A stretch of 47,329 bases of DNA, from positions 1-47,329 of the forward strand of contig CALFJC010000100.1 in NCBI GenBank assembly GCA_937877655.1, written 5' to 3'. The translations under genes and the position numbers were made by a program. A model generated the notes under the pieces. It was not told where the DNA came from and did no database searches. It was given only the letters and a program-made list of their open reading frames with translations. How positions within the stretch are numbered: position 1 is the first letter of the stretch; each line of letters begins with the position of its first letter. Below, in pieces: positions 1-7,317 of the stretch. Source of the DNA: an uncultured Selenomonadales bacterium. GTDB taxonomy: Bacteria; Bacillota; Negativicutes; Selenomonadales; Selenomonadaceae.

Positions 1-957
1 GGAGCGGGCTTTATCGGAAGCAACATTGTCCGCGCCTTAAACGAACGCGGTCGCGCAGATATTTTAATCGTTGACGATTTGGGCGGCGAGGACAAATACA
101 AAAATTTAATCGGGCTGAGATTTCTTGATTATCAGCACAAGGACGACTTTTTCAAAGAAATTCAGCGCGTCGATTTCGGAAAAAATGTCGAGGCGATTTT
201 TCACGAGGGCGCGTGTTCCGACACAATGGAATATGATGTCAACTACATGATGAAAACCAATTACGAATATTCGCGGGAGTTGCTTAAGGTTTGTATCAAA
301 AAACAAATTCCGTTTATCTACGCGTCGAGCGCGTCGGTTTACGGCACGGGCAAAAAAGGTTTTCGCGAAGAAGAAGCTTGCGAGAGTGCGCTCAATCCCT
401 ACGCTTTTTCAAAACTCATGTTCGATCGTTATGTTCGACAATTCGCGGATAAAGTTCCGACTAAAATTATCGGGCTGAGATATTTTAATGTCTTCGGGCA
501 ACAGGAAAGCCACAAGGGAAAAATGGCGTCGATTTTCTATCAAATTTACAAGCGCATGAAACTCGGCGGCGGTCCGAGACTTTTCAAAGGCACGGACGGC
601 TACAAGGACGGCGAACAGAAACGCGATTTTATTTACGTCAAGGACGTTGCGAAAATAAATTTGTGGTGTTTGGAAAATGAAATTGCCAACGGCGTTTACA
701 ACTGCGGCACGGGGCACGCGCACACTTTCAACGAAGTCGGAAAGGCAATGATTGAATCGATGGGCTTGCAACGCTTGAAAATTTCTTACGTCGATTTTCC
801 CGATGAACTGCGCGGGAAATATCAGAGTTTCACGGAAGCAGACATGAAAAAACTCACGGCGGCGGGCTACAGGGACGGTTTTACAAATTTTGTTATCGCC
901 GTCGGCGAATATTGCAAATTTTTGGAAGCGGGAGCTTATTATCAACTTGGGAGGTAA
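1..957 (+). CDS. hldD: ADP-L-glycero-D-manno-heptose-6-epimerase, 5' partial
   Basis: Interconverts ADP-D-glycero- and ADP-L-glycero-D-manno-heptose, the last step of the heptose donor used in LPS inner core. The reading frame is open from base 1, so the start codon lies left of the window; 318 residues are visible and only about 8-10 are missing. The visible N-terminus gives the Rossmann NAD(P) motif (GAGFIGSN). Further in are SSASVYG and the short-chain dehydrogenase Tyr-x3-Lys (YAFSK), and HEGACSDT matches the epimerase family. Presence of this gene implies an outer membrane with LPS, supporting a diderm host. The next gene follows after 3 nt, so the two are probably cotranscribed. Confidence 0.9.
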   Translation, partial: GAGFIGSNIVRALNERGRADILIVDDLGGEDKYKNLIGLRFLDYQHKDDFFKEIQRVDFGKNVEAIFHEGACSDTMEYDVNYMMKTNYEYSRELLKVCIKKQIPFIYASSASVYGTGKKGFREEEACESALNPYAFSKLMFDRYVRQFADKVPTKIIGLRYFNVFGQQESHKGKMASIFYQIYKRMKLGGGPRLFKGTDGYKDGEQKRDFIYVKDVAKINLWCLENEIANGVYNCGTGHAHTFNEVGKAMIESMGLQRLKISYVDFPDELRGKYQSFTEADMKKLTAAGYRDGFTNFVIAVGEYCKFLEAGAYYQLGR

Positions 958-960
958 GTT

Positions 961-1617
961 ATGAAAAAATTTTTATCGGCAACATTTTTGGCGGGAATGC
1001 TCCTTCTGCCGACAACTTCTTTCGCCGCGCAGAATGAAATAATTTTGCCGACAGTAGGAGCAAAAACTCATGAAATTTCTGTAACGGAAGCTCTTCAACA
1101 GCGTAAAAGCGACAGAGGGTTTGTCGAAAAAGATTTGACGCTTGCGCAGACGGCAAAAATTCTTTGGGCGGCGAACGGTATCAATCGCGAAGACGGCAAG
1201 CGCGTCAATCCTGCCGGAAAAGGCGTTTACTGCGTCGAAGTTTACGCCGTCACGAAGGAGGGAATTTATCTTTACGAACCCGCCCGCCACAAGCTTAAAC
1301 TCATTGCCGAAGGCGATTTTCGTTCCGTCACGACAACAGGACAAAGTTTCGTTGAAAAAGCCGCCGTCAATCTGGTTTACGTCGAGACGCCCGCCGTTTG
1401 GGAAGAAATGGAAAAAATTCCTGCGCGGGATAAACAAATTTTCTATGCAAACGTAATGGTCGGAACAATGGTTCAAAGCGTCGCGCTTGCCGCCGAAAGT
1501 GAAGGGCTCGGAACTTGCGTGCGCGGCTCCATAAATCGCGAGGAGTTCAAAAAAGTTGCCAAACTCTCTGACGAAAAAAATATTTTGCTTGCGCAGAGCG
1601 TAGGTTTCATAAAATAA
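961..1617 (+). CDS. secreted nitroreductase-family protein
   Basis: 218 residues with a Sec signal peptide (MKKFLSATFLAGMLLLPTTS followed by FAA-Q), then a nitroreductase/SagB-like FMN fold: 'LQQRKSDRGF' matches the family's R-x-S-x-R N-terminal flavin motif, and 'ESEGLGTCVRGSI' matches the C-terminal glycine-rich segment. Family members reduce nitro, quinone or thiazoline-type substrates with FMN; the substrate here cannot be told. Export is unusual for an FMN enzyme, since most nitroreductases are cytosolic. The RBS GGGAGG lies 6 nt before ATG. It heads a run of three secreted-protein genes. Confidence 0.75.
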   Translation: MKKFLSATFLAGMLLLPTTSFAAQNEIILPTVGAKTHEISVTEALQQRKSDRGFVEKDLTLAQTAKILWAANGINREDGKRVNPAGKGVYCVEVYAVTKEGIYLYEPARHKLKLIAEGDFRSVTTTGQSFVEKAAVNLVYVETPAVWEEMEKIPARDKQIFYANVMVGTMVQSVALAAESEGLGTCVRGSINREEFKKVAKLSDEKNILLAQSVGFIK

Positions 1618-1635
1618 TTTTTCGGAGGTGATTTA

Positions 1636-2337
1636 ATGTTTGTCAAAAAATTTTTCGGCGTGATTCTTTTGCTGACGATTTTAATTTTGCCGCAAGTTGT
1701 TTCAGCCGAGAAAACCGATTGGTTCGACAGGAATTTTTATTTCAAAAACCTGCAGACAATTATCGTCTTCGACGTGACGGCAAATCCCGGTTTGAATTAC
1801 GGCGGCTCAATCGCCCTTCGCAACATGCAAGATACTTTTATCGACAATTCCCGCAAACTCAAATGCAATGTTATAACGGAGACGCAGGCTTATCGAACGC
1901 TCGGTTACCAGCTCGGCATGAATCTTGAGAACATGGCTTATTCAAATCCCTTGCAGGCTCGGCAAATCGTCATGCAAAACGCCTACAGAATTGCGGATGC
2001 GTGGATTGTCGCCAACATTGACAACTTCGCCAACACCTATTATATCGAGCCGGAACATACCGTCTGGGAGCAAAGAAAGGAAACTCGGACTTACTACGAC
2101 CGTTCGGGGCGGCGTCGCGAGGAAACTTATTACATTCAAGTTCCCGTGACTTATCCGCCGCGCAGAGTGGACATTTCCGAGATTGAAATGACTTTGCAAG
2201 TTTTCGAGGCAAGAAACGGCGATTTGATTTTTGCGCGCAGAGATGTCCGCGACCGTCAAGATTATCAAGCGCAAAAAGGAATGTTCGGCAGAATCAGCAA
2301 TTCGTTTTTTGAGGATGTCGGCAAAAAAATTCGTTGA
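1636..2337 (+). CDS. secreted protein of unknown function
   Basis: 233 residues with a signal peptide ending near VVSA-EKTDW. The mature part begins with a hydrophobic strand (TIIVFDV), then a Tyr/Arg-rich middle (YYDRSGRRREETYY) and a DISEIEMTLQVFEA segment. The alternation of short strands and the 'resists/varies by name' pattern is loosely like CsgG or DUF4136-type periplasmic proteins, but I cannot assign a family. The RBS GGAGGTG precedes ATG. It sits 18 nt after the nitroreductase-like gene, probably in one transcript with its neighbours. Confidence 0.7.
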   Translation: MFVKKFFGVILLLTILILPQVVSAEKTDWFDRNFYFKNLQTIIVFDVTANPGLNYGGSIALRNMQDTFIDNSRKLKCNVITETQAYRTLGYQLGMNLENMAYSNPLQARQIVMQNAYRIADAWIVANIDNFANTYYIEPEHTVWEQRKETRTYYDRSGRRREETYYIQVPVTYPPRRVDISEIEMTLQVFEARNGDLIFARRDVRDRQDYQAQKGMFGRISNSFFEDVGKKIR

Positions 2338-2359
2338 CAAAAATTAAGGAGGGGTATTG

Positions 2360-3247
2360 ATGAAAAAAATTTTCGGAATCTGCGCGGCAGTATTTTTGCT
2401 TTGCGCGATGATTTTCCCGACGAAAACATTTGCGGAAGAATCGGAGGGCATAAGAGCATTTCGCGAGGCATTGGTTTCCGACTCTGACGCGCAGGACAGG
2501 ATTTTCAGGCAGGATATTTTATTTGCGTCGCCTTTGGTTCAGGCGGAGCTTGAAATTTTGGGCATGGCGGACGGCGATACTTTTAAATCGACGGGCGAAT
2601 TTTCAATTTGGATTTGTGCCGACGACGGCTCCGTTACCGAAAAAATTATTCCTTACTACATGATTCAAAACGGCAATGGCATGGACATTTATTTTAAGGC
2701 TGATAAGAAGTGGGAGAAATTTACCGCGCCGAGTCTTGCCGCCGGCATTATGGATTTTGTCGCCACACCGACCGCCGCCGAGATTGAAGAGATAATCGCC
2801 GACACGAAGGAAGTTACGATTTTGCAGGAAAATGAATATCGCCGCATTATGCTCGTGAAACTTGACGGCGAACGCATTGCAGATTCATTCAAATCAAAGG
2901 CAGAAGAAAATCCTGCCGAAGAAAACAACATGCAAAATGTTGCGGTGAATTATTTCGATACGGCTTTTCGCAACGCCGATATTTGGTACATGTGGACGAT
3001 TGACAAGCGCGATTGGCACACGGTTGCAATGCAATACCATCTTTCGGGCTTGATTCAAGGGTTGGCACGCGCCGCATTGGACGATCCGAATCAAACTTGG
3101 TCGGACGAAGTGAGCAATTTGCTTGAGACAATCGCTTACTACAGCGAGATTCGCGCCTACACGACTTATCCCGCAGATCCCGCCGCCAAGAAAAAATTAG
3201 ACATTCCCAAAAATGTTCTCAAGGCAAAACCGACAACAACACTGTAA
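2360..3247 (+). CDS. secreted protein of unknown function
   Basis: 295 residues with a signal peptide (MKKIFGICAAVFLLCAMIFP...FAEE). I chose the ATG at 2360; a TTG one codon earlier is in frame but closer to the RBS (GGAGGGG at 2349-2354). The mature protein is mixed alpha/beta, with an acidic N-terminal helix (SEGIRAFREALVSDSDAQDR) and a Trp/Tyr-rich C-terminal half (WYMWTIDKRDWHTVAMQYHL). No family is recognised. It is followed by a strong intrinsic terminator, so it ends the transcription unit that starts with or before hldD. Confidence 0.7.
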   Translation: MKKIFGICAAVFLLCAMIFPTKTFAEESEGIRAFREALVSDSDAQDRIFRQDILFASPLVQAELEILGMADGDTFKSTGEFSIWICADDGSVTEKIIPYYMIQNGNGMDIYFKADKKWEKFTAPSLAAGIMDFVATPTAAEIEEIIADTKEVTILQENEYRRIMLVKLDGERIADSFKSKAEENPAEENNMQNVAVNYFDTAFRNADIWYMWTIDKRDWHTVAMQYHLSGLIQGLARAALDDPNQTWSDEVSNLLETIAYYSEIRAYTTYPADPAAKKKLDIPKNVLKAKPTTTL

Positions 3248-3269
3248 AAAAATTTTTTAAACGAAAAAA

Positions 3270-3295
3270 GTCGGGGACTCGAAACAGTCTCCGAC
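3270..3295 (+). terminator. intrinsic terminator
   Basis: The inverted repeat GTCGGGGACT / AGTCTCCGAC (one G-T wobble) with a 6-nt loop is followed by TTTTTT and preceded by a run of A, so it may work in both directions. It closes the secreted-protein unit. Confidence 0.85.
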
Positions 3296-3318
3296 TTTTT
3301 TGGAAAGGACTTGATTAA

Positions 3319-3840
3319 ATGGATATATTGGAAATAATGCGTTCTCGAAGAAGCGTCCGCCGCTACACTGAGGAAAAAATTTCGGACGAAGAGCTGAAGA
3401 AAATTTTAAGCGGGGCGTTGCTTGCGCCGAGCGGTCACTCGAAATATCCCTGTGAATTTATCGTTGTAAAAAATCGCGAGCTCCTTGAAAAGATGTCGCA
3501 TTGCCGCAAGGGCGTTGCCAAAATGCTGGAGGGCGCGGCGGCGGCAGTCGTCGTTATCGCCGACAAAAATAAATCGGATACTTTCGTTGAGGATTCCTGC
3601 GTTGCAATGATGAACATGGAATTGGTAGCGACTTCATTGGGCATCGGCAACTGTTGGATTCAAATTCGCAACCGCGAGGCTGAAGACGATTCTGCGAGCG
3701 AAGAATATCTGCGCGGGATTCTGAACTTCGCGGAAAATTTTGCCTGTCAAGCGATATTATCATTGGGCTATCCCGTCAAGCCGCCGCGAGCCCGTGAACT
3801 TGACAAACTCAATTTCGACAAAATTTCTTATCGAGAGTGA
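3319..3840 (+). CDS. nitroreductase-family oxidoreductase (cytosolic)
   Basis: 173 residues. The N-terminal 'MRSRRSVRRYTEEKISDEEL' is the classic FMN-binding start of the nitroreductase family, followed by 'ALLAPSGHSKYPCEFIVV'. The C-terminal 'LSLGYPVKPP' is the usual last strand. Small members of this family (about 170 aa) often carry cysteines; here FACQ, NCW and MSHC are present. The substrate is unknown. It has its own weak RBS (GGAAAGGA) after the terminator, and transcription probably ends in the repeats that follow. Confidence 0.85.
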   Translation: MDILEIMRSRRSVRRYTEEKISDEELKKILSGALLAPSGHSKYPCEFIVVKNRELLEKMSHCRKGVAKMLEGAAAAVVVIADKNKSDTFVEDSCVAMMNMELVATSLGIGNCWIQIRNREAEDDSASEEYLRGILNFAENFACQAILSLGYPVKPPRARELDKLNFDKISYRE

Positions 3841-3843
3841 ACA

Positions 3844-4078
3844 AAAATTGTAGCGGGTGGTGAAGAACGGGCGCGCAGTTATAGATGGAAAGATGGGGAG
3901 ATTGAAAGATTGAAAGTAAAACAATGCGTAATTTGCAATGAAAAAATTTGTAGCGGGTGGTGAAGAACGGGCGCGCAGTTATAGATGGAAAGATGGGGAG
4001 ATTGAAAGATTGAAAGTAAAGCGATGCGTAATTTGCAATGAAAAAATTTGTAGCGGGTGGTGAAGAACGGGCGCACAG
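3844..4078. repeat. 100-bp tandem repeat, 2.3 copies
   Basis: The same sequence recurs with a period of exactly 100 bp: TAGCGGGTGGTGAAGAACGG begins at 3851, 3951 and 4051. Copies 1 and 2 differ at only a few positions; copy 3 is cut after about 35 bp and runs into a GC-rich hairpin element. ORFs read across the repeat on either strand are repetitive artefacts (e.g. the frames at 3809-4126) and are not called. Confidence 0.9.
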
Positions 4079-4185
4079 GACGTGCGCCCGCCCGCGTCCG
4101 CCGCAGGAAGCGGCGTAGCGGGGCAAACGCCCTTTTCTTTTGCTTACTTTTCTTTTGGGCGCAGCAAAAGAAAAGTAAGTTTAAT
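4044..4185. repeat. dispersed hairpin-rich element, copy A
   Basis: About 140 bp with three inverted repeats in a row: GGGCGCAC/GTGCGCCC (4069-4089), a GC-rich stem around CCGCCGCAGGAAGCGGCG, and a 14-bp perfect A/T-rich stem CTTACTTTTCTTTT/AAAAGAAAAGTAAG (4143-4179). The same order of parts occurs in reverse orientation at 7167-7296. It resembles a REP/MITE-type repeat that could also terminate transcription. Confidence 0.75.
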
Positions 4186-4266
4186 TTACAAATTTAAAAT
4201 AGAGATTGAAAGTTGACGAGTCGCCGAGATGGTTTTGCGTAGTCCACTTTAGGAAAAAGGGGAACG

Positions 4267-4503
4267 TTACCGCGCTACACTCGCAAGTTCAGCCTCCGCC
4301 TCGTCCGACGCATCGGCAATTTCATTCAAAGCTTCAACCAATTTATCGGGGTCAATGCCGTGTACCAACGCGCCTTCCTCAATATTTTCAAACTGCGCCG
4401 CATGACAGCCGAAACAACCCATGCCCGCGTACATGAAAACCATCATCGTATCGGGATAACGCTGAACCACTTCGATTATGTTCATGTCTTTTGTTATCTT
4501 CAT
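4267..4503 (-). CDS. DUF1858 domain protein
   Basis: 78 residues: 'MKITKDMNIIEVVQRYPDT' then 'MGCFGCHAAQFENIEEGA' and a charged helical tail. This matches DUF1858, a small helical domain with a conserved C-x2-C, thought to be redox- or metal-linked and often found beside hybrid-cluster or nitroreductase proteins. Biochemical role is not established. The RBS AAGGAGG is 7 nt before ATG. It is divergent from rsmH, sharing a 149-bp intergenic region. Confidence 0.85.
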   Translation of the reverse strand: MKITKDMNIIEVVQRYPDTMMVFMYAGMGCFGCHAAQFENIEEGALVHGIDPDKLVEALNEIADASDEAEAELASVAR

Positions 4504-4652
4504 GAAAAATTCCTCCTTTGAATTGCAAAAAATTATATCACCTTAAATTTCAGCGTCAATGAAAGTTTGCTGAAATATTTTTTTCGGGGCTAAAGGAAAT
4601 TTCCATTACAGGGCGAAGTAAAAGCCAAAACCGATTTAAGGAGCGTGTGACG

Positions 4653-5615
4653 TTGGAATTTAATCACAAGAGCATAATGGTTGAAGAAATTTTAACCGCA
4701 CTCGCTCTTAACCCCGACGGCATTTATCTTGACTGCACTTTAGGCGGCGGCGGGCACTCGCTCGCGATTGGAAAAAAACTTTCCGCGCAGGCTCGGCTTA
4801 TCGGAATCGACCAAGACGAAGACGCCGTTAAAGCCGCCACAGAAAATTTATCGGGCTTGGCTTGCAACGTGAAAATTTTTCGCGACAACTTTTTTGAACT
4901 CGATAAAATTCTGGACAGCCTCGCCGTTGAAAAAATCGACGGAGTAATTTTCGATCTCGGAGTTTCTTCCTACCAAATCGATACTCCCGAACGCGGCTTT
5001 TCTTACATGAAAAATTCTCCGCTCGATATGCGAATGGACAGACGACGAAGGCTGACCGCCCGCGACGTGATTAATTTTTATGACGAAGAACGCTTGATAA
5101 AAATTTTCCGCGACTTCGGCGAAGAAAAATTTTCCAAGAGAATCGCCGCTGCCGTTTGTCGCGAAAGAAAAATTTCGCCAATCAATACGACGGGCGAACT
5201 CGTCAAGATTATCGAAAACTCCGCGCCGCGAATTAAAAACGGCGGACATCCCGCCAAAAGAATTTTTCAAGCAATCAGAATCGAAGTCAACGGCGAGCTT
5301 GAGATTTTGGCGGACGCAATAAAAAAAGCCGTCAACCGACTTAAAATCGGCGGGCGAATCGCCGTTATAACTTTTCATTCGCTCGAAGACAGAATCATCA
5401 AAGAAACTTTCAAGACGCTGGCGCAGGGTTGCATTTGTCCGAAAAATTTTCCCGTATGCATTTGCAATCACAAGGCGGAGATAAAAATTCTCGGCAAGGC
5501 AAAAGTTCCAGCTCCAAACGAAATTGCCCGAAACCGCCGAGCCAAATCCGCCAAGTTGCGCGTCGCAGAAAAAATTTTCAATTCAAAGGAGGATTATCAT
5601 GAAGATAAAACATAA
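4653..5615 (+). CDS. rsmH: 16S rRNA m4C1402 methyltransferase RsmH (MraW)
   Basis: SAM-dependent N4-methylation of C1402 in 16S rRNA, at the ribosomal P site. It shows the family's YLDCTLGGGGHS SAM motif, IFDLGVSSYQIDTPERGFSY and SPLDMRMD, and a C-terminal NRRAKSAKLRVAE. I place the start at TTG 4653 (MEFNHKSIMVEE, 320 aa), because GGAG at 4640-4643 is 9 nt upstream; the in-frame GTG at 4647 is too close to that RBS. The 3' end overlaps ftsL by 17 nt. The mraZ gene that usually precedes it is not visible here. Confidence 0.92.
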   Translation: MEFNHKSIMVEEILTALALNPDGIYLDCTLGGGGHSLAIGKKLSAQARLIGIDQDEDAVKAATENLSGLACNVKIFRDNFFELDKILDSLAVEKIDGVIFDLGVSSYQIDTPERGFSYMKNSPLDMRMDRRRRLTARDVINFYDEERLIKIFRDFGEEKFSKRIAAAVCRERKISPINTTGELVKIIENSAPRIKNGGHPAKRIFQAIRIEVNGELEILADAIKKAVNRLKIGGRIAVITFHSLEDRIIKETFKTLAQGCICPKNFPVCICNHKAEIKILGKAKVPAPNEIARNRRAKSAKLRVAEKIFNSKEDYHEDKT

Positions 5616-5952
5616 AAAAAATTATGATGCCGCGCAGGAGAAAAAGGAAGCCAAATTAACTCTGATTAACGGGCGTCCGCGACTCAATCACCTGTTGCGG
5701 TCGCGTTGCAGATTGTTTCTCGTCGTCTTTACAATTTTTGCTATGGCAGTTGTCATTCGCAGCGGGATATGTGCAAGTCGCGGCTATGCACTCGTCGCCA
5801 CGCAGGAAGAAGCACAACAAATCGAATTGGAGAACGAACGGCTCCGCGTCGAAATTGCGCAACTGAAATCGCCGCAACGAATCAAACAAATTGCGGAAGA
5901 AGAACTCGGTATGATTGTTCCGCGCAAAATGTATTTCTCACACGACAGATAA
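5599..5952 (+). CDS. ftsL: FtsL-like cell division protein
   Basis: 117 residues: a basic cytoplasmic N-terminus, one membrane span (FLVVFTIFAMAVVIRSGI), then a short periplasmic coiled coil (EEAQQIELENERLRVEIAQL) ending in 'EEELGMIVPRKMYF'. This is the layout of FtsL/DivIC bitopic proteins that form the FtsQLB divisome subcomplex. ATG at 5599 follows AAAGGAGG and lies inside the rsmH 3' end. Position directly after rsmH supports FtsL. Normally ftsI and mur genes follow, but here the cluster ends in mobile-element debris and a terminator. Confidence 0.8.
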   Translation: MKIKHKKNYDAAQEKKEAKLTLINGRPRLNHLLRSRCRLFLVVFTIFAMAVVIRSGICASRGYALVATQEEAQQIELENERLRVEIAQLKSPQRIKQIAEEELGMIVPRKMYFSHDR

Positions 5953-6209
5953 AACGCGCCTAGAAGCCCCTGCTTTAGCTGTGGGGATAAAAGGCGCAAA
6001 AAAAAATTTGCACAAATCTTTCCGGCAGTTTAAACTGCAAATATCGGGCAAACGGTTGTAGCTTTTGCTAAAGGCACCCGATATTGGGAAACCTCAATGC
6101 TACAAGTAGAAATATTTGCAGGGCTGTAGTCAATCAGCCGTACGCGGTGGCGCAAGCTAACTGCAAGCCCCTGACTTTATAGTCATGGGGTCGTTGACGA
6201 CAGATAAAA
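5942..6209. mobile_element. small insertion with IS200/IS605-like terminal hairpins
   Basis: The 13-bp sequence ACGACAGATAAAA occurs at 5942-5954 (spanning the ftsL stop codon) and again at 6197-6209, bracketing about 242 bp of foreign-looking DNA. Both ends carry the imperfect hairpin typical of IS200/IS605/IS1341 elements: GAAGCCCCTGCTTTAGCTG...GGGG near 5963 and CAAGCCCCTGACTTTATAGT...GGGG near 6163. No transposase ORF is inside. Restoring the sequence by removing one repeat copy gives ftsL directly followed by its terminator, which supports an insertion. Confidence 0.6.
6025..6190 (+). ncRNA. possible structured RNA (omega/HEARO-like) inside the insert
   Basis: The insert holds nested self-complementary parts: palindrome GCAGTTTAAACTGC (6025-6038), ATATCGGG (6041-6048) pairing with CCCGATAT (6077-6084), and TTGTAGC (6056-6062) pairing with GCTACAA (6099-6105). 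The last two pairs interleave, so they would make a pseudoknot. IS200/IS605-related elements encode guide RNAs (omegaRNA for TnpB/IscB) at their ends, and HEARO RNAs are compact and structured. I did not match a family; strand is chosen from the hairpin order only. Confidence 0.3.
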
Positions 6210-6223
6210 TTTCAAACAAAAAA

Positions 6224-6260
6224 ACTCCTTCAAGTCAAAAGCTCGGAGGAGTTTTTTTTT
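6224..6260 (+). terminator. intrinsic terminator of the rsmH-ftsL unit
   Basis: ACTCCTTC / GGAGGAGT arms (one mismatch) around a 13-nt loop are followed by nine T. The preceding A-run makes it possibly bidirectional. Confidence 0.75.
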
Positions 6261-6303
6261 GTTAATTAGGAATTAAGAATTAAAATTCCTATTTACTAGG
6301 TAA

Positions 6304-6704
6304 TGTTCACACTAAAGAATCAAGAATAAGTACAAAAAGGATAAAACCGGCAAAAAGAATATCCAACTTGTCGTAACGAGTATGCGTCTGAAACGTTTCA
6401 AACGCGAAATCCATAAGGAGAAATTGTTTTCGTTCGGTGGCAGGCGTGAAAAAAAGTAATTTCATTCCTTCGGGTGAATCATTAGCCGCTCCGCTCGACA
6501 ATGAAAAATTCAAAATCACTTTGTCAGAGACAGCAAGCGTATGAATCTTGGTGGTAAGCCCGCCGCGTCCCGTTGCTCTCCGCTTTTTTTAAAGCTCCGC
6601 ATGCGCATGTATATCGTATGCCAATTACCATACTCCTTTGGCAATGTATGATTTTCATGACTTCATTTTATCAGCTTTATGTTCTATTTTCCATAGTATG
6701 AACA
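6304..6704 (-). mobile_element. decayed IS element with transposase remnant
   Basis: Terminal inverted repeats TGTTCACACTA (6304-6314) and TAGTATGAACA (6694-6704, i.e. TGTTCATACTA on the other strand) bound about 400 bp. Between them the minus strand holds a transposase remnant (about 6307-6560): fragments like 'GLTTKIHTLAVSDKVILNFS' and 'ETFQTHTRYDKLDILFAGFI', which look like the middle and C-terminal parts of an IS5-type DDE transposase fused after a deletion. There is no complete catalytic domain, so it is inactive. Confidence 0.65.
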
Positions 6705-6711
6705 CTCTCTA

Positions 6712-7164
6712 GAGGTTGTTGGTAAAGTCAAGTAAAATAAAAACATAGGAATAAAATGAATTTGAAAGAAGAGGAAATGCTTATGTCAAATTCATTTTAC
6801 CAAAAAGATCTAACGGATACGCAGTGGAATAAGATAAAATTTCTGTTCGAGAAGTCCAAGAAAGAGGGACGCGGCGGCAAAATACCAAAGTGCTCCTCAA
6901 CGAGAGAATGCAAGTTTTAAAGGTAGTCTTGACCGGCGGACATATTCACGACTCAGACCTTGCTCTTGATTTACTTGCGGGTAAAAAAGTTCTCGCCGAT
7001 AAAGCTTATAATTGTATAAGCAACGCAACCTCGTTGAGCGGTTCTTTCAACGTATCAAGAATTTTCGCCACATCGTTGCTCGTTTCGACAAACTGTCCAT
7101 CTGCTTTTTCAATTTTGTCTTACTTGCCTCTGCTGCCATTCATTTTTAATTTACCAACAGCCCC
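6712..7164 (+). mobile_element. decayed IS5-family (IS427-like) element
   Basis: Ends match as inverted repeats (GAGGTTGTTGGTAAA at the left; GGGGCTGTTGGTAAA on the other strand at the right) and both are flanked by TA, the target duplication expected for the IS427 group. Inside, the plus strand begins a transposase (ATG 6783: 'SFYQKDLTDTQWNKIKFLF'), then after a deletion 'VVLTGGHIHDSDLALDLLAG' and 'KKVLADKAYN', then after a second deletion, in another frame, 'RNLVERFFQRIKNFRHIVAR' to a stop at 7147-7149. About half of a normal element is missing. Confidence 0.75.
6783..7149 (+). pseudogene. IS5-family transposase remnant
   Basis: Three recognisable transposase blocks in order (N-terminal DUF4096-like start, central DDE part with ADKAY, C-terminal 'NLVERFF...RFDKL') but joined by internal deletions and a frame change, giving perhaps 120 of about 260 expected codons. 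No intact product can be made. Confidence 0.75.
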
Positions 7165-7166
7165 TA

Positions 7167-7296
7167 CTTTTTCTTTGCTTGTCCAAAGAAAAAGTTGCAA
7201 AAATAAAAGGCGTTTTGCCCCGTTACGCCGCTTCCTGCGGCGGACGCGGGCGGGCGCACGTACTGTGCGCCCGTGTCTTCGCCACCCGCTGTAAAT
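7167..7296. repeat. dispersed hairpin-rich element, copy B (inverted)
   Basis: Reverse-complement counterpart of the element at 4044-4185: A/T stem CTTTTTCTTTG/CAAAGAAAAAG (7167-7194), the shared GC-rich block with GCCCCGTTACGCCGCTTCCT, and stem GGGCGCAC/GTGCGCCC (7252-7272), then CACCCGCTGTAAA matching the tandem-repeat start at 4045. The two copies face each other about 3 kb apart. Short ORFs read through it (e.g. to 7294) are not genes. Confidence 0.75.
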
Positions 7297-7317
7297 TTTT
7301 TTCATTACGCCTCGCTT

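Noticed and set aside
3844..4078. Possible CRISPR array
   Set aside because: The repeat is a continuous 100-bp tandem unit with no short repeat/unique spacer pattern and no cas genes nearby.
7120..7305. Arg-rich ORF across the hairpin element
   Set aside because: It is composed of the dispersed repeat; Arg richness comes from its GC-rich hairpins.
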